Positions 1 to 8,031 of a stretch of DNA of 64,000 nt are shown piece by piece. Numbering within the stretch: the first letter of the stretch is position 1; each line of letters begins with the position of its first letter. The stretch spans positions 124,001 to 188,000 of the forward strand of contig NZ_MQUS01000013.1 in the NCBI RefSeq assembly GCF_001953885.1. Direction: 5' to 3'. Source of the stretch: Streptomyces sp. IMTB 2501 (lineage in GTDB: Bacteria; Actinomycetota; Actinomycetes; Streptomycetales; Streptomycetaceae). The translations under genes and the position numbers were made by a program. The notes beneath the pieces were generated by a model. It was not told the origin of the DNA. It ran no database searches and worked only from the letters and a program-made list of their open reading frames with translations.

Positions 1-727
1 GGGCGTCGACGCCGAGCAGGGCCGCGCCCTTCTCGCAGCCGGCCCGGCGCTTGCCGTACTCGCCGCCGCTGTGCGCGTGCTTGACCCGGGTGTCGACCAC
101 CAGCAGCCGCAGCCCCTCGGCCGCGAGGTCGAAGGGGATCTGCCGCTGGGACAGGTCACGGGTGTCCAGGAAGAGCGCGTGGCCCGCCTCGCAGCAGGCC
201 GACGCCGTCTGGTCCATGATCCCGGTCGGCGCGCCGACGTAGACGTTCTCGGCGCGCTGACACAGCCGGGCCAGCCTCCAGCGCCGCAGGCCGAGGTCGT
301 AGAGGTCGCCCAGGGCGAGGGCGATCACCACCTCCAGGGCCGCCGAGGAGGACAGGCCAGCGCCGGTCGGGACCGTCGAGGAAAGGTGGACGTCCGCGCC
401 GGTGACCGCGTGGCCCGCCTCGCGCAGCGCCCAGACCACGCCCGCCGGGTACGCGGTCCAGTCGGCGTCGCTCTGCGGGGCCAGGGCGTCCAGGCGCAGT
501 TCCACCACGCCGCCCTCGACGTCCGCCGAGTGCAGACGCAGGATGCCGTCGTCCCGGCGCGAGACCGCCGCGACCGTCTGGTGCGGCAGCGCGAACGGCA
601 TCACGAAGCCGTCGTTGTAGTCGGTGTGCTCGCCGATCAGGTTGACCCGGCCCGGCGCCGCCCACACCCCCTCCGGCTCGGCGCCGTACAGCTCGGCGAA
701 ACGCTCCGCGACCTGCTGTGCCCCCAC
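1..727 (-). CDS. galK: Galactokinase, C-terminus cut by window edge
   Basis: Phosphorylates alpha-galactose with ATP, the first step of the Leloir pathway. The 242 visible codons contain the galactokinase signature near the N-terminus (GRVNLIGEHTDYNDGF) and the GHMP-kinase ATP loop PTGAGLSSSAALE; family members are about 380-390 aa, so roughly the last third lies outside the window. The start is a GTG that overlaps the galE stop by one base (TAGTG), with an AAGGGAG ribosome site inside the end of galE, so galE and galK are translationally coupled. It is the third gene of the leftward galT-galE-galK operon. Confidence 0.96.
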   Translation of the reverse strand, partial: MGAQQVAERFAELYGAEPEGVWAAPGRVNLIGEHTDYNDGFVMPFALPHQTVAAVSRRDDGILRLHSADVEGGVVELRLDALAPQSDADWTAYPAGVVWALREAGHAVTGADVHLSSTVPTGAGLSSSAALEVVIALALGDLYDLGLRRWRLARLCQRAENVYVGAPTGIMDQTASACCEAGHALFLDTRDLSQRQIPFDLAAEGLRLLVVDTRVKHAHSGGEYGKRRAGCEKGAALLGVDA

Positions 728-1689
728 TACCGCTCCCTTGTGACGTGCTGCGCGAACTCCCAGGCGTCCGCGACGATGCCCGCGAGATCCGCGCGGGACG
801 GGTTCCAGCCGAGCTTCTCGCGGGCCGTGTCCGCCGAGGCGACCAGGACGGCCGGGTCGCCGCCCCGGCGCGGGGCCACGACCTCCGGGATCGGGTGACC
901 GGTGACCCGGCGGACCGTCTCGATGACCTCGCGGACGGAGAAACCCTCGCCGTTGCCGAGGTTGCAGATCAGGTGCTCGCCCGGCCGTGCGGCCGCCACG
1001 GCCAGCAGATGGGCCTCGGCCAGGTCCGCGACGTGGATGTAGTCGCGGACGCAGGTGCCGTCCGGGGTGGGGTAGTCGTCGCCGAAGACCGAGATCGACT
1101 CCCGCCTGCCCTGGGCGACCTGGAGGACCAGGGGGATCAGGTGGGACTCGGGGTCGTGCCGCTCGCCGTGGGCGCCGTACGCGCCCGCCACGTTGAAGTA
1201 GCGCAGCGAGACCGCCGCGAGGCCATGGGCGTCGGCCTCGCTGGTGATCATGTGGTCGACGGCGAGCTTGGAGGCGCCGTAGGGATTGGTCGGCCGGGTC
1301 GGGGCGGTCTCCCGGATCGGGACCTGCTCCGGCTCGCCGTACGTCGCCGCCGTGGAGGAGAAGACCAGCTTGCGGACGCCCGCGTCGCGCATCGCGCCGA
1401 GCAGGGCGAGGGAGCCGGCGACGTTGTTGTCCCAGTACTTCTCCGGCTTCACCACGGACTCGCCGACCTGCGAGGACGCGGCGAAGTGCAGCACGCCGTC
1501 GTAGGAGGCGTCGAGCCACTTGGCGGCGTCGCGGATGTCGCCCTCGATGAAGGTGGCGGCGGCCGGGACGCCCTCGCGGAAACCGGTGGAGAGGTTGTCG
1601 AGGACGGTGACCTCGTGGCCGGCCTCCAGCAGATGCTGGGCCACGACACTGCCGACGTAACCCGCGCCGCCCGTCACCAGGTACTTCAT
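727..1689 (-). CDS. galE: UDP-glucose 4-epimerase
   Basis: Interconverts UDP-galactose and UDP-glucose using bound NAD. The 320-aa product starts with a Rossmann nucleotide motif (GGAGYVGS, residues 7-14) and has the extended-SDR catalytic pair Tyr137/Lys141 in YGASK, preceded by the SSTAATYG strand. The length is slightly short of the usual 325-340 aa but no element is missing. Its start overlaps the galT stop by four bases and its stop overlaps galK by one, which makes a tightly coupled Leloir operon. Confidence 0.97.
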   Translation of the reverse strand: MKYLVTGGAGYVGSVVAQHLLEAGHEVTVLDNLSTGFREGVPAAATFIEGDIRDAAKWLDASYDGVLHFAASSQVGESVVKPEKYWDNNVAGSLALLGAMRDAGVRKLVFSSTAATYGEPEQVPIRETAPTRPTNPYGASKLAVDHMITSEADAHGLAAVSLRYFNVAGAYGAHGERHDPESHLIPLVLQVAQGRRESISVFGDDYPTPDGTCVRDYIHVADLAEAHLLAVAAARPGEHLICNLGNGEGFSVREVIETVRRVTGHPIPEVVAPRRGGDPAVLVASADTAREKLGWNPSRADLAGIVADAWEFAQHVTRER

Positions 1690-2747
1690 GAACTCGCTAC
1701 CTCTCGCAGTCGCTCGGCCGCGCGCTCCGGCGGCACGTCGTTGATGAACACGCTCATGCCGGACTCGGAACCCGCGAGAAACTTCAGCTTGCCGGAAGTG
1801 CGGCGGATGGTGAAAAGCTCTAGGTGGAGCGCGAAGTCGTCCCTCGTCACTCCGTCGAACTCCGCCAGCGCGCCGAACGGGGCCTGGTGCCAGGCCGCGA
1901 TGTACGGCGTCGGAGACTCACCGGTGCCGAAGATCCGGTCGAAGCGCCTCAAGAGTTCCAGATAGACCTGGGGGAATTCTGTGCGCGCCGCCTCGTCGAG
2001 CGCGAGCAGGTCGGGGACCCGGCGCTTCGGGTACAGGTGGACCTCGTACGGCCAGTGCGCCGCGTACGGCACGAAGGCGGCCCAGTGTTCACCCTCAAGG
2101 ACGACCCGTTCGGCGGCCAGCTCCCGCTCCAGGACCGCGTCGAACAGGTTCTCCCCGCCGGTCGCCTCCTTGTGCGCGGCGAGCGAGCGGAGCATCAGCG
2201 CGGTGCGCGGGGTGGTGAAGGGGTAGGCGTAGATCTGTCCGTGCGGGTGGCCGAGGGTCACACCGATCTCCTCGCCCCGGTTCTCGAAGCAGAAGACCTG
2301 CTCGACGGAGGGCAGATGCGACAGCTCCGACGTCCGGTCCGTCCAGGCGTCCAGCACGAGACGCGCCTGCTCGGCGCTCAGGTCCGCGAAGGAGGCGTCG
2401 TGGTCCGAGGTGAAGCAGACGACCTCGCAGCGGCCGGAGTCGCCGGCGAGCGAGGGGAACCGGTTCTCGAAGACGACGACGTCGTACGACGAGTCCGGGA
2501 TCTCGCTGAGCCTCTCGCCGTGCGTCGGGCACAGCGGGCACTCGTCGGCCGGCGGGTGGTAGGTGCGGCCCTGGCGGTGCGAGGCGATGGCGACCGAGTC
2601 ACCGAGCAGCACGTCCTGGCGGATCTCGGAGGTGGTCACCGTGCGGTCCAGGGGACGGCGGTCGACGGCGTCCCGCACGGTGTCGTCCCGAAGGTCGTAG
2701 TAGATCAGCTCACGACCGTCGGCCAGCCGTGTCGAGGTCTTCTTCAA
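1686..2747 (-). CDS. galT: Galactose-1-phosphate uridylyltransferase
   Basis: Transfers UMP between UDP-glucose and galactose-1-phosphate. It has the zinc-site CPLC motif near the N-terminus and the catalytic histidine motif HPHGQIY. I place the start at a TTG (2747-2745) because a GAGGAG ribosome site lies six bases upstream and homologous proteins begin at about KKTSTRLADGR; a longer frame to 2819 exists but runs into A/T-rich promoter sequence with poor codon use. This gives 353 aa, normal for the family. First gene of the leftward gal operon, divergent from a sugar symporter. Confidence 0.95.
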   Translation of the reverse strand: MKKTSTRLADGRELIYYDLRDDTVRDAVDRRPLDRTVTTSEIRQDVLLGDSVAIASHRQGRTYHPPADECPLCPTHGERLSEIPDSSYDVVVFENRFPSLAGDSGRCEVVCFTSDHDASFADLSAEQARLVLDAWTDRTSELSHLPSVEQVFCFENRGEEIGVTLGHPHGQIYAYPFTTPRTALMLRSLAAHKEATGGENLFDAVLERELAAERVVLEGEHWAAFVPYAAHWPYEVHLYPKRRVPDLLALDEAARTEFPQVYLELLRRFDRIFGTGESPTPYIAAWHQAPFGALAEFDGVTRDDFALHLELFTIRRTSGKLKFLAGSESGMSVFINDVPPERAAERLREVASS

Positions 2748-2926
2748 GCCGGACTCCTCTACGTCCCGCACCCAATCACTCAACACAATCAAACATAACA
2801 GACCACAACCCGACAACATCTAGGTTCATCACAATCAAACAAAGAACACCAACAGAAGTGTTCAATTACTGAACACGGAGACGTAGGTTCCGCTCAGGAT
2901 CAGTTCGCGCAACGAAGCGAGTTCTC
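2748..2926. promoter_or_regulatory. Divergent gal operon / symporter control region
   Basis: This region is unusually A/T-rich for the chromosome. It carries an exact 11-bp direct repeat (CACAATCAAAC at 2784-2794 and 2830-2840, 46 bp apart) and a perfect 7-5-7 palindrome at 2858-2876 (GTGTTCA-ATTAC-TGAACAC). Read toward galT the repeats contain TGTGAT or TGTGTT hexamers. Repeated TGTGAT-type hexamers are known in the galP1 operator of S. lividans/S. coelicolor, so a galactose-responsive repressor site is likely. No dedicated regulator gene is adjacent. The palindrome lies nearer the symporter and could serve that gene. Confidence 0.65.
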
Positions 2927-4618
2927 ATGCAAACCCCCACAGACACCCCGCTCCATCTGGCGGCGGAGCTACGGCTCCCCACCAACTGGCTGGACTACAC
3001 GATCCTGGCGATCTACTTCGTCGTCGTCCTCGGCATCGGCTTCGCGGCCCGCCGCTCGGTGAAGACCAGCCTCGACTTCTTCCTCTCCGGACGCTCGCTG
3101 CCCGCCTGGATCACCGGCCTCGCCTTCATCTCGGCGAACCTGGCGGCCACCGAGATCCTGGGCATGGCCGCGAACAGCGCCCAGTACGGCGCCTACACCG
3201 TGCACTGGTACTGGATCGGCGCCATCCCGGCCATGGTCTTCCTGGGCCTGGTGATGATGCCCTTCTACTACGGCAGCAAGGTCCGCTCGGTCCCCGAGTT
3301 CCTGCTGCTGCGCTTCGACCGGGCCGCCCATCTGCTCAGTTCGATCCTGTTCGCGTTCGCCGCCATCCTGATCGCGGGCGTCAACCTCTACGCCCTCGCG
3401 ATCGTCGTCGAGGCGCTGCTGGGCTGGCCGCAGTGGGTCGCGATCGTGGTCGCCGGCGCGTTCGTGCTGGCGTACATCACCCTCGGCGGTCTGTCCTCGG
3501 CGATCTACAACGAGGTCCTCCAGTTCTTCGTGATCCTGGCCGCCCTCATCCCGATCACCGTCCTCGGCCTGAAGAAGGTCGGCGGCTGGGGCGGGCTGAC
3601 CGACAAGCTCACCGCCACCCACGGCCACAACTTCACCACCGCCTGGGGCGGAACAGGCATCGGCAGCGTCAACCCGCTCGGCGCCAACTGGCTGACCATC
3701 GTCCTCGGCCTCGGCTTCGTCCTCTCCTTCGGCTACTGGACCACCAACTTCGCCGAGGTGCAGCGCGCCCTGTCCGCGAAGAACCTCTCCGCCGGGCAGC
3801 GCACCCCGCTGATCGCCGCCTACCCGAAGATCTTCATCGTCTTCCTGGTGATGATCCCGGGCCTGGTCGCCGCCGCGCTCGTGCCGAAGATCGGCTCCTC
3901 CGGCTCCGGCCTGCAGTACAACGACGCCATCCCGTACCTGATGCAGGAACTGCTGCCCAACGGCGTGCTCGGCATCGCCGTCACCGGTCTGCTGGCGGCC
4001 TTCATGGCGGGCATGGCGGCGAACGTGTCGTCCTTCAACACCGTGTTCACGAACGACATCTGGGCCAAGTACGTGGTGCGCGGCCGCGAGGACGCCTACT
4101 ACGTCCGCTTCGGCCGCCTGATCACCGCGATCGGCGTGGCCGCCTCGGTCGGCACGGCGTTCCTGGCGTCCTCGTTCTCGAACATCATGAGCTACCTGCA
4201 GACCCTGTTCTCCTTCTTCAACGTGCCGATGTTCGTGGTGTTCATCGTCGGCATGTTCTGGAAGCGCGCGTCCGCCAAGTCCGGCTTCTGGGGCCTGCTC
4301 GCGGGCACCGTCACCGCGATGGTGAACTACTTCGTGCTCTACAAGAAGGGCATCATCTCCATCCCCTCCGACCAGGGCGCCAACTTCGTCTCCGCGATCG
4401 CGGGCTTCGTGGCGGGCGCGGTCGTGATGGTCGCGGTGTCCTTCTTCACGAAGCCGAAGCCGGCGGAGGAACTCCAGGGGCTTGTGTACGGCACCCGCTC
4501 CCCCGGCATGGCCGAGGCGGCCGCGCCCGGTGACGAGGCCTGGTACCGCAAGCCGGCCCTGCTGGGCTGGGGCGCGGTCGTGCTGGCCGCCGCCTGCTAC
4601 ATCCCGTTCTCGTTCTGA
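2927..4618 (+). CDS. Sodium:solute symporter (SGLT-like), probable galactose importer
   Basis: A 563-aa integral membrane protein of the solute:sodium symporter family with about 14 hydrophobic segments. The GLAFISANLAATEILGMA segment, the long helix DYTILAIYFVVVLGIGF and the YITLGGLSSAIYNEV segment match the SGLT branch (vSGLT-type sugar symporters). Its position divergent from galT across a shared control region argues that galactose or a related sugar is the substrate; this is inferred from context. A 117-aa membrane protein follows 20 bases downstream and is probably co-transcribed. Confidence 0.92.
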   Translation: MQTPTDTPLHLAAELRLPTNWLDYTILAIYFVVVLGIGFAARRSVKTSLDFFLSGRSLPAWITGLAFISANLAATEILGMAANSAQYGAYTVHWYWIGAIPAMVFLGLVMMPFYYGSKVRSVPEFLLLRFDRAAHLLSSILFAFAAILIAGVNLYALAIVVEALLGWPQWVAIVVAGAFVLAYITLGGLSSAIYNEVLQFFVILAALIPITVLGLKKVGGWGGLTDKLTATHGHNFTTAWGGTGIGSVNPLGANWLTIVLGLGFVLSFGYWTTNFAEVQRALSAKNLSAGQRTPLIAAYPKIFIVFLVMIPGLVAAALVPKIGSSGSGLQYNDAIPYLMQELLPNGVLGIAVTGLLAAFMAGMAANVSSFNTVFTNDIWAKYVVRGREDAYYVRFGRLITAIGVAASVGTAFLASSFSNIMSYLQTLFSFFNVPMFVVFIVGMFWKRASAKSGFWGLLAGTVTAMVNYFVLYKKGIISIPSDQGANFVSAIAGFVAGAVVMVAVSFFTKPKPAEELQGLVYGTRSPGMAEAAAPGDEAWYRKPALLGWGAVVLAAACYIPFSF

Positions 4619-4638
4619 CGCGGAAGGACCGAGGAACC

Positions 4639-4992
4639 ATGAGCGAACACCCCGACCACGCAGAGCACCCCGACCGCCGTCACGAGGGCTTCCACTACAG
4701 CGAGGAGGACGTCCAGCGGGAAGTCACCGAGTTGGAGAGCAAGTCCGCGACCGCGGCCCGCATCTTCGACCTGCGCCGCATCATCGGCGGCCTGTTCGTG
4801 CTGTACGGCGTCATCGTCACGATCACCGGCATCACCGACTCCCAGTCCGCCATCGACAAGGCCCAGAACGTCAACATCAACCTCTGGACCGGCATCGGCA
4901 TGCTTCTGCTGGGCGTCTTCTTCCTGGTCTGGCTGAAGCTCAGGCCTGCGGCGCCTCAGCCGATTCCTCCGGAGGGTTCGCCGGAGGAGTGA
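4639..4992 (+). CDS. Small two-helix membrane protein, co-transcribed with symporter
   Basis: A 117-aa protein with a charged His/Glu-rich N-terminus (residues 1-45) and two hydrophobic stretches (IIGGLFVLYGVIVTITGI and WTGIGMLLLGVFFLVWL), ending in a Pro/Glu tail. A GGAAGGA ribosome site precedes the ATG, and it lies 20 bp after the symporter stop, so it belongs to the same operon. Small partner proteins of this shape often sit next to SSS transporters in Streptomyces; the function is unknown. The gene ends just before a dispersed GC-rich repeat. Confidence 0.85.
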   Translation: MSEHPDHAEHPDRRHEGFHYSEEDVQREVTELESKSATAARIFDLRRIIGGLFVLYGVIVTITGITDSQSAIDKAQNVNINLWTGIGMLLLGVFFLVWLKLRPAAPQPIPPEGSPEE

Positions 4993-5050
4993 CCGTCGGC
5001 CGGGGACGGTTTCCGCCGTAGAGGTGCGGGCCGTCCCCCGGCCGCGGGTT

Positions 5051-5095
5051 CGTCGTGGCTGATCGCGCAGTTCCCCGCGCCCCTTGGGGAGTTGC
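5051..5095. repeat. Dispersed GC-rich intergenic repeat, copy 1
   Basis: The core GCGCAGTTCCCCGCGCCCC (5065-5083) recurs in inverted orientation at 17755-17773 and 42440-42458. All three copies are intergenic. Sequences of this type are common between genes in many Streptomyces chromosomes. This copy sits in the 209-bp gap between the rightward symporter operon and the leftward LuxR-type regulator gene, so it lies between convergent transcripts and may act in termination or RNA folding. Confidence 0.7.
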
Positions 5096-5201
5096 GCCGC
5101 CGCACCCGCATTCGCGCCGTAGCCGCGGGCAGTCGTGCCTCCCCCAGTGCCTTGAGGGAGCGCGGGCAGGCGAAACCCACCCCCGCACCAGCACAGGGCG
5201 C

Positions 5202-5885
5202 CTACTCGGGGCCGGAACTCAAGGGTCCCGCTCGGTCCAGGAGCCCCGTCCGCGCGGCCAGCGCCGCCGCTTCCAGGCGCGACCCCACGCCCAGTTTCAT
5301 CAGCACCCGCTGCACATGCGTCCGCGCGGTGCTCGGCGCGATCCCCATCCCGGCCGCGATCAACCGCGTGTCCTCCCCGTCGGCCACCCGCACCAGCACC
5401 TCCACCTCCCGGGGCGTCAGCATGCGCAGCAGCCGCTGAGCCTCGTCATCCGGCTGCGCCGACGGATTGAGCAACTCCCCGAACGCCCCCTGCAGCAACT
5501 GCGGAGCCACCGCGGCCTCCCCCGACCGCGCCTTCATGATCGCCCGCTCGACCCCCTCTATCCGCTCGTCGTGCCGTACGTACCCCGAAGCCCCCGCGGC
5601 GAACGCGGCCGCGATGCCGCGAGGCGACGGCACGGGCCCGAGCACCACCACCGCCACCTGCGGCCGCTCCCGCTTGACCTTCACCACCGGGTCGAACGCA
5701 CCCGGTTCGGCCGGCGCCGCCGTACCCAGCAGACACACCTCCGGCGCCCGCGCGATCACCAGGTCCGCCGCACCCGCGGCCGGCGCCGCCGCGGCGAGCA
5801 CCCGGTGCCCGCGCAGCTTCAGCGCCGATGCCAACGCCTCCGCGAGCAGGCGATGGTCGTCGACGACCATGAGCCGTACTCCCAT
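5202..5885 (-). CDS. Orphan LuxR-family response regulator with degenerate receiver domain
   Basis: A 227-aa NarL-type architecture: receiver domain (residues about 3-120), then a LuxR helix-turn-helix (about 155-215: LTPREVEVLVRVADGE, STARTHVQRVLMKLGV). The acidic pair Asp9-Asp10 is kept, but the phospho-acceptor Asp expected after the third strand is Gly54 (EVCLLGTAAPAEPG), and the Lys normally found in GY..KD is changed (GYVRHD). It therefore probably works without phosphorylation. No histidine kinase is adjacent. I prefer the ATG at 5885 (MGVRLMVVDD) with a G-rich site upstream; an in-frame start lies farther upstream at 5942. A terminator separates it from the gene upstream. Confidence 0.88.
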   Translation of the reverse strand: MGVRLMVVDDHRLLAEALASALKLRGHRVLAAAAPAAGAADLVIARAPEVCLLGTAAPAEPGAFDPVVKVKRERPQVAVVVLGPVPSPRGIAAAFAAGASGYVRHDERIEGVERAIMKARSGEAAVAPQLLQGAFGELLNPSAQPDDEAQRLLRMLTPREVEVLVRVADGEDTRLIAAGMGIAPSTARTHVQRVLMKLGVGSRLEAAALAARTGLLDRAGPLSSGPE

Positions 5886-6026
5886 AGAGCAACCCCCCAG
5901 TCCCCCCCATGGATGCCCCACTATGGACGTCCAGCGGTCCACAAGGACAGAGGGCCCCCGGCACCCCGCCCTTCATGCCCCCGGAAGCTACACGCTTGTT
6001 CGACGTATTGCTGCCCCTCTCGATGA

Positions 6027-6061
6027 GAAGTGCCCCGGATCGATGAAATCCGGGGCACTTC
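6027..6061 (-). terminator. Rho-independent-type terminator hairpin
   Basis: An almost perfect 14-bp inverted repeat (GAAGTGCCCCGGAT at 6027-6040, ATCCGGGGCACTTC at 6048-6061) with a 7-base loop sits about 50 bp after the stop of the leftward propeller gene. There is only a short T stretch, as is common in Streptomyces. Confidence 0.8.
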
Positions 6062-6110
6062 TTGGTAAGTCACCCATTCGGGCGAGAGGTGCGAAGGCGT
6101 CGGCCGGCGG

Positions 6111-7949
6111 TCAGCCGTTCGTGCCGTACGCGACCACCAGGTCCTCCTTGCCGTCCGACGCCCAGCCCTTCTCCTTGGCGTAGACCTGCGACATGTACAG
6201 ACGCCCGTCGCCGAAGAGGATCTCCGAGTCCTCCGGCAGCATGTTGGACTCCGCATTCCGCGCGTCGTCCACGGCCGGGTTCTCCAGCAGCTTGGTCGCC
6301 TTGAAGGACCCGCCGTCGATGCTGACGACCTGCCCGCCCTTGTCGTACGGCGGCTTCTTGTAGGCGATCAGGTTGCCGCCGTCCGTGCGCAGCGGGCTCA
6401 GCAGATAGCCGTCGCCGGCCTCGATGCGCTGGCCGGTCGGCTTGCCCGTGTTCAGGTCGAAGGAGACGATCTCGTTGGTGCTGTTCAGCGCGCCGCCGCT
6501 GCCGTCGTGCTCCTCGGTCGGCAGGTACAGCTTGCCGTTGCCCGCGACGATCGACTTGCAGGCCTCGACGCGGTAGATGCCGTCGCACTTGCCACCGTAG
6601 GTCTTGCCCGGCGCGGAAATGTGGGCGAGCAGCTTGCCGGTCTTGTTGTCGATGGAGAAGTAGTCCGAGACCCCACTGCCGTCACCGGCGCTCTCGCCCA
6701 CGTCGGCGGCCACCACCAGCGGGTCGGTGGAGACGATGGAGGCGTACTTGATCCCCGGGTCCATCTTGTACTCGGAGATCACCTTCCCGGTCTTCGGGTC
6801 GAGCGTCTGGACGAGCAGCTGTCCGTTGTCGGAGTCACCGCATTTGCGCACCGCGACCAGCTTGTCGCCGCCTCCGTAGCCCGCGTCGTAGCAGTTGTCG
6901 CCCGGCTTCGGGAGCCACAGCGGCTTGTCCGAGTCGATGTCGAAGGCGGCGGCGCCGTTGCTGTCGCCGACCGCGACGGTGCGCTGAGCAACCGTCACAT
7001 TCTGGTAGCTGATGGGAGAGTCACCGGACTTGACCGACTGGGTCCACAGCTTTTTGCCCGCGTTGAGATCGATCGCGGAGATCTGTGTGCACCCGGCGAA
7101 GTTCTTCTTCGTGTTCCACTTCGGCTGGTAGACGATCGCGGTCTTGCCGTCGGCCGTGGCGTGCGGGCTGGCCGCACAGACCGGGCCGGGCAGCGGGATC
7201 GTCCACAGCTTGGTGCCCTTGACCGGGTCGTAGCCGACGATCTCGGCCATGCCGCTCTTGGCGTACACCTTGTCCGTCAGCCACGAACCCACGGTGCTGA
7301 CCGTGTCGTCCGCGGTAGGCAGCGGGACTTGGAACAGCACGTGGGCCGCGGGGTTGGCCGGCACCTTCTCCTTGCCGCCCGTGCCCCCGGTGCCGCCGCC
7401 GCTGCCGTTCTTGCCCCCGGTGGCGCCACTGGAGGAGGCGCTGTCGTGCGTCTTGTCGCCGCCTCCGGAGGAACTGGCGTACCAGAAGCCGCCGGCGACG
7501 ATCAGCGCGATGGCCACGACCGCCGCGACGACGATGAGCAGCGTGGTGTTGTTCCGCCCGCCGCCGCTCTGCCCCGGCTGCGGGTGCATCGGCACGGTCG
7601 GCGGCTGGCCCGGATAGCCGTAACCCGGCTGCGCGGGCTGCGCGTACGGGTTCTGGCGCTGGCCGGGGTAGGGAGCGGCGGGCTGGCCGTACGTCGGCTG
7701 CTGGACCTGGGCCGGGGGCTGCTGCCCGCCGGGGTAGCCGTAACCCGGCTGCGGAGGCTGGGTCGGCTGCGGGGCCGGTGCGGCCTGCGGATAGCCGTAG
7801 CCGGGCTGCGGCTGCGGAGGCTGCTGCGGCTGAGGCGGCTGCTGCGGCTGAGGCGGCTGCTGCGGCTGAGGCGGCTGCTGCGGGCTCGGGGGGCCGAAAC
7901 CGCCCTGCTGCGGGGGCTGGTTCGGCGGCGGAGGGGGCGGCTGGGTCAT
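6111..7949 (-). CDS. Membrane-anchored PQQ-like beta-propeller protein with proline-rich N-terminus
   Basis: A 612-aa protein. Residues 1-130 are cytoplasmic and Pro/Gln/Gly/Tyr-rich, with repeated QQPPQP and PGYGYP units. A single transmembrane helix follows (TTLLIVVAAVVAIALIVAGGF, cut here to its core), then a Ser/Gly linker and an outside domain of about 420 aa. That domain repeats DPxxGxxLWxxPLxx-type blades (GYDPVKGTKLWTIPL, DLNAGKKLWTQSV, DLNTGKPTGQRIEAG), typical of the PQQ/WD-like quinoprotein propeller superfamily. It has no dehydrogenase catalytic signature, so a binding or scaffold role outside the membrane is more likely. It is a tandem paralogue of the 8032-9813 gene, 82 bp upstream, and they probably form one leftward operon. 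Confidence 0.85.
   Translation of the reverse strand: MTQPPPPPPNQPPQQGGFGPPSPQQPPQPQQPPQPQQPPQPQQPPQPQPGYGYPQAAPAPQPTQPPQPGYGYPGGQQPPAQVQQPTYGQPAAPYPGQRQNPYAQPAQPGYGYPGQPPTVPMHPQPGQSGGGRNNTTLLIVVAAVVAIALIVAGGFWYASSSGGGDKTHDSASSSGATGGKNGSGGGTGGTGGKEKVPANPAAHVLFQVPLPTADDTVSTVGSWLTDKVYAKSGMAEIVGYDPVKGTKLWTIPLPGPVCAASPHATADGKTAIVYQPKWNTKKNFAGCTQISAIDLNAGKKLWTQSVKSGDSPISYQNVTVAQRTVAVGDSNGAAAFDIDSDKPLWLPKPGDNCYDAGYGGGDKLVAVRKCGDSDNGQLLVQTLDPKTGKVISEYKMDPGIKYASIVSTDPLVVAADVGESAGDGSGVSDYFSIDNKTGKLLAHISAPGKTYGGKCDGIYRVEACKSIVAGNGKLYLPTEEHDGSGGALNSTNEIVSFDLNTGKPTGQRIEAGDGYLLSPLRTDGGNLIAYKKPPYDKGGQVVSIDGGSFKATKLLENPAVDDARNAESNMLPEDSEILFGDGRLYMSQVYAKEKGWASDGKEDLVVAYGTNG
7821..7874. repeat. 18-bp coding tandem repeat (QQPPQP units)
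   Basis: Three exact consecutive copies of an 18-bp unit (CTGCTGCGGCTGAGGCGG on the + strand; 7821-7838, 7839-7856, 7857-7874) plus a partial fourth. They encode hexapeptide repeats in the cytoplasmic tail of the propeller protein. Copy number is likely to vary between strains. Confidence 0.85.
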
Positions 7950-8031
7950 GAGACGGGTACCTCGGTGGGGCTCGAAAGCCGGAAGGGATTCACTGCGGAC
8001 AGAGGGAAGCCGGGACGGCGGCTCGGTGGGC

